The notes: a model not told the origin generated them from the letters alone. Shown: positions 23,568 through 31,117, counted from the stretch's first letter. The stretch is DNA of 64,000 nt from Butyrivibrio sp. CB08 (GCF_003625485.1 NZ_RAIR01000005.1:186001-250000), one strand, 5' to 3'. Numbers and translations: made by a program.

Positions 23568-24617
23568 ATGAACAATAAAATTCTATGGATAACAGTTTTA
23601 TTGGTTTTAATACTGTTGGCAGTATTGATAGTACTTCCTCCAAGTCTTGGTAAACTTCCAAATGGGCACCTATTAAGCGAAAAGACATTTTTGGAAGCTG
23701 ATGGTGCTCAGATAGGTCTGACATTACTGTCTGATAACACAGATAATCCGGTGCTTCTTGTGTGCGGAGGTGGTCCGGGAATTCCGCAGTATCTCATGGA
23801 GAGCTTGTATCCTTCAGTTTTGCCGGAGTATTTCACGGTATGCTATTTTGACTATAGGGGAACTGGACTGTCATTTGATAGCAGTACTAATCCCGATGCC
23901 ATGACGACAGACAGGTTTATCGATGATACCGTGCTGGTGACAAGCTATCTTAAGGAGAGATTTGGCCAGGATAAGATCTATATCATGGGGCATTCATTTG
24001 GAACTTATATTGCTCTCAATACAGTGGATAGGTATCCAGAGCACTATATCGCATATCTAGCAATGTCTCAGAACTGTGATCAGCATAAATCGGAATTATT
24101 GGCTTATGATTACATGCGAGACTGCTATAAAGAGCAGGGCAACAGTTCCATGGTGGCCAAGTTTGATGAATATAACATACTGGAGTCGGAAGAAGATTAC
24201 AGAAGATATACTAATTCAGGCCTTCGCGACAAGGCCATGCATGCCCTGGGAGTAGGGACGACGTCGGATATGGACAATGTTATAACGGGATTATTCTTTC
24301 CAAGCCTACGGATCAAAGCTTATACTCCTATTGAGCGTATCAATATATGGAGAGGTAAGGCAGCTTCCGGAAAGTTTGCGGTACATAATGAATCCAGGCT
24401 GTTTAATGCTTTTGAATCGGTTCCAAGCATAGACATACCAATCTATTTCTTTGCTGGAGAAAAAGATATGACGTGCTGCACCTCTTTGCAGAAAGAGTAT
24501 TATGAGTTCGTTATAGCTCCGGGAAAAGAGTTCTTTCTCTATGAAGGATGCGCTCATAGCCCAATCTATGAAGATGGAGAGAAAACAAGAGAAATTCTGA
24601 AAATGATAGTCAGATAG
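23568..24617 (+). CDS. Membrane-anchored alpha/beta hydrolase, proline iminopeptidase-like
   Basis: A 349-residue protein with an N-terminal membrane helix (residues 5-24) and an S33-type alpha/beta hydrolase. VCGGGPGIPQYL (66-77) is the HGGPG-like oxyanion segment, with Cys in place of His. FDYRGTGLS follows, then the nucleophile elbow MGHSFGT (Ser143) and a late CAHSPIYE with the catalytic His. Relatives cleave N-terminal proline or act on esters. The anchor suggests activity at the membrane face. The ribosome site is weak. Confidence 0.8.
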   Translation: MNNKILWITVLLVLILLAVLIVLPPSLGKLPNGHLLSEKTFLEADGAQIGLTLLSDNTDNPVLLVCGGGPGIPQYLMESLYPSVLPEYFTVCYFDYRGTGLSFDSSTNPDAMTTDRFIDDTVLVTSYLKERFGQDKIYIMGHSFGTYIALNTVDRYPEHYIAYLAMSQNCDQHKSELLAYDYMRDCYKEQGNSSMVAKFDEYNILESEEDYRRYTNSGLRDKAMHALGVGTTSDMDNVITGLFFPSLRIKAYTPIERINIWRGKAASGKFAVHNESRLFNAFESVPSIDIPIYFFAGEKDMTCCTSLQKEYYEFVIAPGKEFFLYEGCAHSPIYEDGEKTREILKMIVR

Positions 24618-24629
24618 AAGAGAAACTGT

Positions 24630-25082
24630 ATGAGTGAATATAATTATGTTAATTTGAGAGAAAAGCAGGAACTGAGGGAAGTAGCAGCTAACTGGTTCCA
24701 TGAAAAATGGGGAGTACCAACTGAAGCATATCAGGAATGCATTGACGCATATATTGCTGGTGAAACAGAATTTGGCTGGTATGTGTGCCTTGATGGAGAG
24801 AAAATTGTTGGAGGTCTTGGAGTTATAGAAAATGATTTCCATGACAGGAAGGACCTTACTCCCAATGTTTGCGCGGTTTACACCGAGGAAGATTATCGCT
24901 GCCAGGGCATTTCTGGAAAGCTGCTTAACATGGTAGTGGATGATATGAAGTCCAAGGGTATTACTCCAATCTATCTGGTTACAGATCATGTTGGATTTTA
25001 CGAAAGATATGGATGGGAGTTCTTCTGCATGGCACAGGGAGACGGAGAGCCAGAGCCTACAAGGCTTTACATCCATAGATGA
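24630..25082 (+). CDS. GNAT N-acetyltransferase
   Basis: A 150-residue GNAT. EEDYRCQGISGKLLNMVVDD at about residues 88-107 is the acetyl-CoA loop with helix, and LVTDHVGFYERYGWEF closes the fold. The closing TDH-x-GFYERYGW form is a common subfamily. The start is 12 bases after the hydrolase. Its last 20 bases contain the -35 and its end abuts the -10 of the promoter driving the MFS leader. Confidence 0.88.
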   Translation: MSEYNYVNLREKQELREVAANWFHEKWGVPTEAYQECIDAYIAGETEFGWYVCLDGEKIVGGLGVIENDFHDRKDLTPNVCAVYTEEDYRCQGISGKLLNMVVDDMKSKGITPIYLVTDHVGFYERYGWEFFCMAQGDGEPEPTRLYIHR

Positions 25083-25094
25083 TTTAAATATAAT
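25066..25094 (+). promoter_or_regulatory. Sigma-A-type promoter for the MFS exporter leader
   Basis: TTTACA (25066-25071), 17-base spacer, TATAAT (25089-25094). This is one mismatch from consensus at -35 and perfect at -10. The start of transcription should lie near 25101, about 215 bases before the exporter gene. Confidence 0.75.
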
Positions 25095-25141
25095 ACATAT
25101 TGATAGATAGACTAAAGAAAACACAAGAAAGGAGCACATAA

Positions 25142-25225
25142 ATGACCTGGAAAACAAGCAACATTCATCTGATGAAGGGTAATGTATTAGCTGTTTACGG
25201 GGATAGTGCGCTCTTTTTTAGGTGA
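25142..25225 (+). CDS. 27-codon leader ORF upstream of the MFS exporter
   Basis: ATG 25142 stands seven bases behind a full ribosome site AAAGGAG (25128-25134) and encodes a 27-residue peptide starting MTWKTSNIHLMKG and ending GDSALFFR. It lies between a promoter and a hairpin that hides the exporter's ribosome site. That arrangement is known from leader peptides of inducible antibiotic-resistance genes. I cannot match the peptide to any known leader. It could also be the remnant of a truncated gene. Confidence 0.5.
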   Translation: MTWKTSNIHLMKGNVLAVYGDSALFFR

Positions 25226-25271
25226 AAATCGACAGATGTGTCGGTGATCATACAAAAATATACGAGGCATT

Positions 25272-25317
25272 ATCTCCTTATTCATTATACAAATGCAAAG
25301 ATTAAGGAGATTTTTTT
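25272..25317 (+). promoter_or_regulatory. Hairpin with T-run sequestering the exporter ribosome site
   Basis: ATCTCCTTA (25272-25280) pairs over nine bases with TAAGGAGAT (25303-25311), and seven T follow. The 3' arm contains the whole Shine-Dalgarno AAGGAGA of the exporter. The structure can therefore act as terminator, as ribosome-site mask, or both. A smaller hairpin (CGACA-GATG-TGTCG, extended to 25228-25245) lies just after the leader ORF stop. The leader ORF's own AAGGAG could compete for CTCCTT. Confidence 0.6.
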
Positions 25318-26406
25318 ATGGAAAAGAAAACAGCTAGAAAACAGACTAATAAACTGCTGGGAATAGATGCAGTATCTGGACTTGCCATTGCAGGAGCAGC
25401 CTGGGTGGCACTACTTGCCGCGAGAGGATTCAGCATCATTGAGATTGGACTTCTTGAGAGCATTTTTCACATAACCAGTATGACTTTTGAAATACCATCA
25501 GGTGTAATCGCTGATGTATTTGGGAGACGAAAGACTATGGTTGCAAGCAGGGTCATGGTCATTATCTCTTCTATTTTGATGATCCTGTCCACGGATTTCT
25601 TCACGATAGCAATTGCTATAGCAGTAAACGCGCTCAGCTACAATCTGGCTTCCGGAACAAGAGAAGCGCTTGCCTACGACAGCCTTAAGGCTGCAGGGAT
25701 AGAAAATGAGTATGACAGCTTCGCGGCTAATGATATGATGATATATCAGATATTCAGTTCTGCTGGAACACTTCTGGCAGGAGTAGCTCTTTTGCTGGGA
25801 TATAAAAAAGCCCATATGGTGGATGCGATAGTGGGTGCCATTACAGTTGTGATAGCTCTTTCGCTTACTGACGTACACACCAAGTTGCAGGGCGACAACT
25901 CAGTATCTGCGCGTTTTAAACAGGTAGTCTGCCAAAGTGCGGCATTTATCAAAGGAAACAGAAAAGCCAGGCTCATAATCATCTTCAATGCGTTGATTGG
26001 AGCAGTGGATATTTTGATCTTGTTCTTTTTGCAGGCTAAGCTTCCTGAGGTCGGAATGAACAAATTGTGGCTGGGTCCAGCTCTTTTCATCATGGGAATG
26101 GGAGCGGCTGTTGGCGCTAAGGTAACGGAGATTTTTCCGGAAAAGAGATATCGAAGGATTGCAGTAATGAGTGCAATTGGAGTGACTCTTGCCTTTGCTT
26201 CAGTGTTTACAGGCAATTATTATGTCATGATAATCGGAGGCTTTGTTGGAGCCTTCGCTGACAATTTCATTCAGGTAAGGTCTGATATACTGCTCAATAC
26301 AATGATCCCTTCAGATCAGAGAGCTACGCTTATGTCAGTGAATTCATTTACGTTTTCAGTGATAATGATCGTATTGTCACCAATATTTGGAGTATTATTC
26401 TCATAA
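25318..26406 (+). CDS. MFS transporter, drug-exporter-like
   Basis: A 362-residue major-facilitator protein with 10-12 membrane segments. Motif A is GVIADVFGRRKT (residues 62-73) between helices 2 and 3, and the amino-terminal half shows the usual TFEIPSG lead-in. The protein is a little shorter than most 12-helix exporters (about 390-410 residues). It resembles proton-coupled multidrug or macrolide exporters, which also fits the attenuator-like leader in front. The substrate is unknown. It is followed by its own terminator. Confidence 0.85.
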   Translation: MEKKTARKQTNKLLGIDAVSGLAIAGAAWVALLAARGFSIIEIGLLESIFHITSMTFEIPSGVIADVFGRRKTMVASRVMVIISSILMILSTDFFTIAIAIAVNALSYNLASGTREALAYDSLKAAGIENEYDSFAANDMMIYQIFSSAGTLLAGVALLLGYKKAHMVDAIVGAITVVIALSLTDVHTKLQGDNSVSARFKQVVCQSAAFIKGNRKARLIIIFNALIGAVDILILFFLQAKLPEVGMNKLWLGPALFIMGMGAAVGAKVTEIFPEKRYRRIAVMSAIGVTLAFASVFTGNYYVMIIGGFVGAFADNFIQVRSDILLNTMIPSDQRATLMSVNSFTFSVIMIVLSPIFGVLFS

Positions 26407-26418
26407 TAATCGGTGCAG

Positions 26419-26456
26419 AACCGGCTGAAATTAGTGTAATTTCGGCCGGTTTTATT
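26419..26456 (+). terminator. Rho-independent terminator, family A copy 2
   Basis: A 14-bp stem (26419-26432 with 26438-26451, one G-U pair) with loop AGTGT and a TTTTATT tail. With its 5' flank it matches the hairpin at 22590-22636 at about 34 of 39 positions. It ends the MFS transcript. Confidence 0.9.
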
Positions 26457-26481
26457 GTTGTAATTTATGATTTTCATTATC

Positions 26482-26907
26482 ATGAAAGATGTAGAAAGAT
26501 TAAGCAATAAATTAACTGTATATTTTGATGACCCTTTCTGGGTTGGAGTTTTTGAGCGTATAGATAATGGGAAACTGTCTGTGGCAAAAGTGACTTTTGG
26601 CGCTGAGCCCAAGGATTATGAAGTTCAGGAATTTGTAGATAGGTACTACTATCAACTGAAATTCAGTCCGACCGTGGATGCTGAGATCAAGGAGAGCAAG
26701 AAGAATCCCAAGAGATTACAGCGTGACGCCAAGAAAACAGTTCTGGAAAAGGGCATTGGCACCAAGTCTCAGCAGGCGCTTAAGCTCCAACAGGAGGAGA
26801 ACAAGATGGAACGCAAGGTCAAAAGCCGTGAACAGAAAGAAGCAGAAGCGTTAAGGCTGTTCGAGCTTAAGCAGCAGAAAAAGAAAGAGAAGCATAAAGG
26901 TCATTGA
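26482..26907 (+). CDS. yjdF: YjdF-family (DUF2992) protein
   Basis: A 141-residue protein of the YjdF family. The N-terminus LSNKLTVYFDDPFWVGVFER is diagnostic, and the C-terminus is a long Lys/Glu-rich helix ending QQKKKEKHKGH. In Bacillus and relatives the gene is often under an azaaromatic-sensing riboswitch. Here only about 70 bases separate it from the MFS gene and no such element is visible. The exact start (26467 or 26482) is unclear, since no ribosome site stands out. Confidence 0.85.
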   Translation: MKDVERLSNKLTVYFDDPFWVGVFERIDNGKLSVAKVTFGAEPKDYEVQEFVDRYYYQLKFSPTVDAEIKESKKNPKRLQRDAKKTVLEKGIGTKSQQALKLQQEENKMERKVKSREQKEAEALRLFELKQQKKKEKHKGH

Positions 26908-26922
26908 TGTGGGAGGAACTTT

Positions 26923-27708
26923 ATGAAGCAGTACATTGTTGATGCGTTTACAGATAAGGTTTTTAGCGGAAATCCGGCAGCTGTCTGCATTTTAGAAGCA
27001 TGGATTACTGAAGACCTGATGAAGAACATCGCAAAAGAGAATAATCTCGCAGAGACAGCATTTGCCGTAAAGGAAGGAAATGTATATCACCTTCGCTGGT
27101 TTACTCCTGCTGGAGAGATAGATTTTTGCGGGCATGCAACCCTTGGAACAGCTTTTGTACTGTTTCAGTTCTATGAAACAGACTCTTCAAGAATTGTATT
27201 TTGCACTCAGGTTGGCGAGCTTACAGTAGAAAAGCAAGGTGATACGATCCAAATGGATTTCCCGGCATATGAGTGTAAGCCAATAGAAGTAACAGATGTG
27301 ATTGAAGAGGCTATCGGTGTAAGACCCAAAGAGGCCTATTTAGACAGGGATATGCTTCTTATTTTAGAAAACGCTGACCAGGTGCGAAAGCTGAGCCCTG
27401 ATCAGAGCAGATTAAAGAATCTGGATGGTCTGTGCATAGTAGTAACGGCGGCATCAGACAACCCAGACTATGATTGCATAAGTCGTGTTTTTACTCCAGA
27501 TATAGGTATTTTGGAGGATCCGGTAACAGGAAGCTCGCATTGTATGATAGTCCCATACTGGTGCGATCAGTTGGGAAAAGAAAAACTGGTGTGCTTTCAG
27601 GCATCAGAGAGAACCGGAGTGTTATACGCTGAGCGCAGCGTAGATAGAATCATCATTTCAGGAAAGGCAGTGCTTTTTTCTGAGGGGAATATAGTAAACG
27701 AAGCTTAA
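26923..27708 (+). CDS. PhzF-family isomerase
   Basis: A 261-residue PhzF-like protein. NNLAETAF contains the catalytic Glu (residue 44), FCGHATLGTAFVLF is the conserved loop, and EDPVTGSSHCM is the second-half signature. Known PhzF acts in phenazine synthesis, but most homologues have unknown small-molecule isomerase activities, and no phenazine genes are nearby. GGAGG at 26911-26915 precedes the start. Confidence 0.9.
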   Translation: MKQYIVDAFTDKVFSGNPAAVCILEAWITEDLMKNIAKENNLAETAFAVKEGNVYHLRWFTPAGEIDFCGHATLGTAFVLFQFYETDSSRIVFCTQVGELTVEKQGDTIQMDFPAYECKPIEVTDVIEEAIGVRPKEAYLDRDMLLILENADQVRKLSPDQSRLKNLDGLCIVVTAASDNPDYDCISRVFTPDIGILEDPVTGSSHCMIVPYWCDQLGKEKLVCFQASERTGVLYAERSVDRIIISGKAVLFSEGNIVNEA

Positions 27709-27747
27709 GCGATAGACAAAGCTGCCTCAACATGCGAGAATTCTAGT

Positions 27748-28518
27748 ATGCATGATGAAGAAATAATCGAAAAGAACAAGAAATATTGGGATGAACATGC
27801 GGATCTGTGGTTTGGAACGACAGCTCTTCCAGAGTATGGGGTGCGTTTTCCTACCGAAGATGAACTGCACCTGTTCGGAGATGTAAGAGACAAGAGGATG
27901 TTGGAAATATGCTGTGGAAGCGGACATTCTCTTGTTTATAATGCAAAAAAGGGAGCAAAAGAGCTGTGGGGAATTGATATTTCCAGAAAACAGCTTGATA
28001 ATGCCTCAAAACTTCTTGAAGAGAAGGGCTATTTGGCAAAGCTCATCTGTTCCAAAATGGAAGATGAATTAGATGTACCCAAAGAATACTTCGACTACGT
28101 ATATTCAATTTACGGAATTGGCTGGACTACAGACCTTCAAGGTACTTTTGATAAGATTGCGTCGTACCTTAAAAGAGATGGTATCTTCATATTCAGCTGG
28201 CATCACACATTGAATTATTGTGTGGCCTGGTCCTGTGATGAGCGCAAGGATGTCTTTGAAGATGATAAGCTTGTTATGTCAAAAAGCTATTTTGATGAAT
28301 CATACTTTAAAATGCCAGTGCATGACAGCGAGATTGTTTTATGCAATCGTAAGATTTCCACCTATATAAATGCCCTGGCAAAAGCGGGTTTTGTAATAGA
28401 GCAGCTTGTGGAAGAGAGTGATAAGAACTCATTGGAAGCGGTTGGAGACATTGATCCAAAAACAAGAAAAGCAAAGATGCTGCCGCTTTCATTTTGTATA
28501 AAAGCAAGAAAACTGTAA
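27748..28518 (+). CDS. Class I SAM-dependent methyltransferase
   Basis: A 256-residue methyltransferase. MLEICCGSGHS (residues 51-61) is motif I of the SAM site, GIDISRKQLDNA motif II, and YVYSIYGIGWTTDLQGTFDKI the post-motif region of the Methyltransf_11/25 group. The substrate is unknown. No Shine-Dalgarno is obvious ahead of the ATG. The next gene starts 12 bases after its stop with a strong ribosome site. Confidence 0.85.
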   Translation: MHDEEIIEKNKKYWDEHADLWFGTTALPEYGVRFPTEDELHLFGDVRDKRMLEICCGSGHSLVYNAKKGAKELWGIDISRKQLDNASKLLEEKGYLAKLICSKMEDELDVPKEYFDYVYSIYGIGWTTDLQGTFDKIASYLKRDGIFIFSWHHTLNYCVAWSCDERKDVFEDDKLVMSKSYFDESYFKMPVHDSEIVLCNRKISTYINALAKAGFVIEQLVEESDKNSLEAVGDIDPKTRKAKMLPLSFCIKARKL

Positions 28519-28530
28519 GGAGGTTTGGTT

Positions 28531-29151
28531 ATGGCAAAGGTACTTATTATCAATGGAAGCCCTCGTGTTGGCGGAAACACTAGTATCGCATTAGATGAAA
28601 TGGTAAAGGTGTTTGAGGCAGAGGGAGTAGAGGCAGAGGTTGTTCAGATCGGAAATAGCGATATCAGAGGCTGTATCGCCTGTGGTTCCTGCGGCGAAAA
28701 GGGCAAGTGTGTATTTGATGACGCAGTAAATGAGCTGGCGCCTAAGTTCGAAGCAGCTGACGGACTTGTAGTGGCATCTCCTGTTTACTACGCTTCAGCC
28801 AATGCAACTCTTATAGCCTGCCTTGACAGACTTTTCTACAGTACAAGTTTTGATAAGACCATGAAGGTTGGAGCAAGCGTTGTTGTGGCACGTAGAGGCG
28901 GACTTTCTGCTACATTTGATGAACTTAACAAGTATTTCACCATCAGCGGAATGCCAGTTGCATCCAGCCAGTATTGGAACAGTGTTCATGGCGGAGCAAA
29001 GGGGCAGGCGCAGCAGGATCTTGAAGGCTTACAGACCGTGCGTGTTCTTGCAAGAAACATGTCTTTCCTGATTAAGAGCATAGCCCTTGGTAAGGAAAAG
29101 TACGGACTTCCTGAAAAGGAAGAACATCAGTGGACGAATTTTATTCGATGA
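28531..29151 (+). CDS. NADPH-dependent FMN reductase / iron-sulfur flavoprotein family
   Basis: A 206-residue flavodoxin-fold protein. NGSPRVGGNTSIALDEMV (residues 8-25) is the flavin loop. Cysteines at 48, 51, 54 and 60 repeat the C-x2-C-x2-C-x5-C set. SPVYYASANATLIACLDR is the core segment. The frame opens earlier at TTG 28525, but AAGGAGG at 28518-28524 selects ATG 28531. It is the third paralogue of this type in the window. Confidence 0.88.
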   Translation: MAKVLIINGSPRVGGNTSIALDEMVKVFEAEGVEAEVVQIGNSDIRGCIACGSCGEKGKCVFDDAVNELAPKFEAADGLVVASPVYYASANATLIACLDRLFYSTSFDKTMKVGASVVVARRGGLSATFDELNKYFTISGMPVASSQYWNSVHGGAKGQAQQDLEGLQTVRVLARNMSFLIKSIALGKEKYGLPEKEEHQWTNFIR

Positions 29152-29166
29152 TGGAAAAAGGTACTA

Positions 29167-29231
29167 TATAATCCCCAAATTGCATGTGATACAGTAAATG
29201 TATAAAGAAAACATGCAAAAGAAAGGGGATT
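29167..29231 (+). promoter_or_regulatory. Promoter with large inverted repeat ahead of the MotA-like/LuxR pair
   Basis: A consensus -10 TATAAT lies at 29167-29172. Directly over it and downstream are AATCCCC (29170-29176) with GGGGATT (29225-29231), and TTGCATGT (29180-29187) with ACATGCAA (29211-29218), both perfect. The outer right arm covers the Shine-Dalgarno GGGG of the gene at 29235. The structure could be a repressor or activator operator, an RNA hairpin masking translation, or both. Confidence 0.55.
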
Positions 29232-29234
29232 GCT

Positions 29235-29705
29235 ATGAAAAATATCAGATTAGTTTTACTTGGAGAGTTTTTACTGTTCTTAGGGATATTTGTGTTTAAT
29301 GTCTTAATTGAATCTGGAGGATTATCCGCTGTAGTATGGTATATTGACCTTCCTTCTATATTGATAATTGCATTAGTGCTTATCCCAGGACTGCTCATAA
29401 TGGGAGCATGGAAGGATTTCACCAAGGCTTTTTCAGTTGGAATCAAACCTTATAGCCTGCTAGAACTCAAGAACATAATCGAAGCTGTGGATGCAGCCCA
29501 GAAACTTACAGTATTTGGAGCGCTTTTTGCGATTGTAATATCTGGTGTGCAGATAATGGGCAGACTTGATCCTTCTATGATGGGGCCTGGTCTGGCGGTG
29601 TGCTTCCTTTCAGGATTCTATGCCGTTATTATTGAGTTCCTGCTTCTGCCACTTAGGTTGAATGCAGAGCGCAAGATGAACGAGGAAATGGATCTGGGTG
29701 AATGA
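29235..29705 (+). CDS. Four-helix MotA/TolQ/ExbB-like membrane protein
   Basis: A 156-residue protein with four membrane helices (about 5-24, 37-58, 93-112 and 119-142). The second half, GALFAIVISGVQIMGRLDPS then MMGPGLAVCFLSGFYAVIIE, follows the MotA/ExbB helix 3-4 pattern. There is no MotB or ExbD partner, and the cytoplasmic loop is short, so a flagellar motor role is unlikely. Its stop overlaps the start of a LuxR-type HTH gene by four bases. By analogy with DUF2975/XRE and DUF3021/LytTR pairs it may restrain that regulator. Confidence 0.65.
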   Translation: MKNIRLVLLGEFLLFLGIFVFNVLIESGGLSAVVWYIDLPSILIIALVLIPGLLIMGAWKDFTKAFSVGIKPYSLLELKNIIEAVDAAQKLTVFGALFAIVISGVQIMGRLDPSMMGPGLAVCFLSGFYAVIIEFLLLPLRLNAERKMNEEMDLGE

Positions 29706-29941
29706 TGAAATCTGAGATTACCAAAGAAAAATATCTCAAAATTGCTCAGGGATTTGGCCTGACAAAACGAGAACTTGAACTGGGCTATCTTAAGGTGTCT
29801 GGTTTCTCAAACAGAAGGATAGCATACATGCTTGGAATCTCAGAGCAGACCGTTAAAAATCATTTCACACATATCTATGAAAAAGCTTGGGTTCCAGGGA
29901 GAAATGAGTTTAAGGAATTGTTTGAAGTAACTAAAGAGTGA
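29702..29941 (+). CDS. Stand-alone LuxR-type HTH regulator
   Basis: A 79-residue protein that is little more than a LuxR/GerE DNA-binding domain. LTKRELELGYLKVSGFSNRR (residues 20-39) and IAYMLGISEQTVKNHFTHIY (40-59) are the classic scaffold and recognition helices. No receiver or ligand domain is present. ATGA overlap with the membrane gene implies coupled translation and near-equal output, which fits a membrane-tethered switch. The likely targets are its own promoter with the inverted repeat at 29170-29231 and perhaps the secreted protein downstream. Confidence 0.82.
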   Translation: MMKSEITKEKYLKIAQGFGLTKRELELGYLKVSGFSNRRIAYMLGISEQTVKNHFTHIYEKAWVPGRNEFKELFEVTKE

Positions 29942-29961
29942 TTTGGAAAAGGAGAAAGCAA

Positions 29962-31002
29962 ATGAGAAATAAAGGCCTTAAGTTGCTTGTTACAGTACTT
30001 TTGATCCTGGCAGTTGCATTTCCGTACAAAATTACTGCCAAGGCAGTGAGCGTGGTTCCATTCACGAGTCCGATAGACTATTCGATTTCTGATAACTGGC
30101 TCTATGACGGCGCTTATCCCGAAAACGCAGTAGATGTTTTCATTGTAGCGCCAACAGTAGATACCATCAGCGATAGCAATTCAACGATCACACCTAAGTT
30201 CAAAACAATCTTTAGAAACGCCATGAATCAACAACAGGCCATCTTTGCTCCAACAGCCAGAGTTTATGCGCCTTATTACAGACAGGCTTCCATCAAAGTT
30301 TATGCTATGACAGATCCTGTGGCTAAAGAGCAGGCCATGAAGAACGCATATATGGACGTGTCAGCAGCCTTTAAGTATTACTTAGAGCACAAAAACAACG
30401 GAAGGCCCATTATCCTTGCAGGTTTTTCTCAGGGTGCTGATATGTGCTACAGACTGCTTGAGGAATATTATGGTGGAAATGGTGAGAGAGCAGTAAAGCT
30501 TAGAGATAACCTCATAGCCGTTTATGCTATTGGCTGGACCATGACAGAGGAAATGATCACCAAGTATCCTCAGATCGTTCCAGCAACCGGAGAGACTGAT
30601 ACAGGCGTTGTAGTAAGCTATGACTGCGAGGATGGAAAAGTCACAGATTCATTCATAACACCTGCTGGAACAAAGGCTATTTCCATAAATCCGCTTAACT
30701 GGAGAACAGACAGTGTAGTGGCATCAAAGTCACTTAACAAGGGAACTGTTACTCAGGACAGCAAGACAGGAGCAATCCTTTCTATGGAGAAGGGTAAGTT
30801 TGGAGCATACATTGATCCGGATAGAGGAACTCTTGTTGTAACAGACGTTGATACCAGCCAGTATCCTAAGGTTCTTGATATTTTCCCTGATGGAAGCCTT
30901 CATTTGTACGATAATTTCTTCTTCTTTGTGAATCTTCAGGAGAACGTACAAAAGAGGACTGAAAGCTTTCTTCAGAAGAAATTAGCTTCTGACGCTGCAT
31001 AA
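29962..31002 (+). CDS. Secreted DUF3089-family alpha/beta hydrolase-like protein
   Basis: A 346-residue protein with a signal peptide (basic MRNKGLKLL, then a hydrophobic core to about residue 27). The mature part matches DUF3089: DVFIVAPTVD near the start and a nucleophile elbow ILAGFSQGAD at about residue 152-161. It is probably exported and may hydrolyse an ester, although no substrate is known. AAAGGAG at about 29947-29953 precedes the ATG. It begins 20 bases after the LuxR gene and appears to be the third gene of that operon. Confidence 0.75.
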   Translation: MRNKGLKLLVTVLLILAVAFPYKITAKAVSVVPFTSPIDYSISDNWLYDGAYPENAVDVFIVAPTVDTISDSNSTITPKFKTIFRNAMNQQQAIFAPTARVYAPYYRQASIKVYAMTDPVAKEQAMKNAYMDVSAAFKYYLEHKNNGRPIILAGFSQGADMCYRLLEEYYGGNGERAVKLRDNLIAVYAIGWTMTEEMITKYPQIVPATGETDTGVVVSYDCEDGKVTDSFITPAGTKAISINPLNWRTDSVVASKSLNKGTVTQDSKTGAILSMEKGKFGAYIDPDRGTLVVTDVDTSQYPKVLDIFPDGSLHLYDNFFFFVNLQENVQKRTESFLQKKLASDAA

Positions 31003-31088
31003 ATTTGATCAAGTTGCCCAACATTATTCCCGATAAATGAGATTAATTGTCACATTCTCCGAAAGGAGAAAAATTCCCAATATTTTCG

Positions 31089-31117
31089 TTAATATTTTGA
31101 CGACCCTGTGGTATAGT
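31089..31117 (+). promoter_or_regulatory. Extended -10 promoter of pflB
   Basis: TGGTATAGT gives an extended -10 (TATAGT 31112-31117), with a weak TTAATA 17 bases upstream. A small GNRA-loop hairpin (TTCTCC-GAAA-GGAGAA, 31055-31070) lies before it. The rest of the 31003-31162 gap shows no clear operator. Confidence 0.5.

Noticed and set aside
24306..25157. 283-codon - strand frame opposite a hydrolase and a GNAT gene
   Set aside because: It covers two real genes, and the translation shows no domain. Length comes from codon bias of the opposite strand.
26407..26481. yjdF (azaaromatic) riboswitch ahead of the YjdF gene
   Set aside because: The gap is filled by the terminator of the MFS gene, and no room remains for the roughly 100-base aptamer.
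183..29151. Chromosomal integron-style cassette array
   Set aside because: The one-strand run of small unrelated genes resembles one, but I see no integrase and no recurring structured attC-like site between genes. Intergenic gaps differ in length and sequence.
29235..29705. Flagellar stator MotA
   Set aside because: The protein is only 156 residues, lacks the large cytoplasmic loop, has no MotB partner, and is paired with a transcription regulator.
31055..31070. GNRA-loop hairpin read as a terminator of the DUF3089 gene
   Set aside because: No T-run follows on either strand, and it is only six bp long. It may be a minor leader or chance structure.
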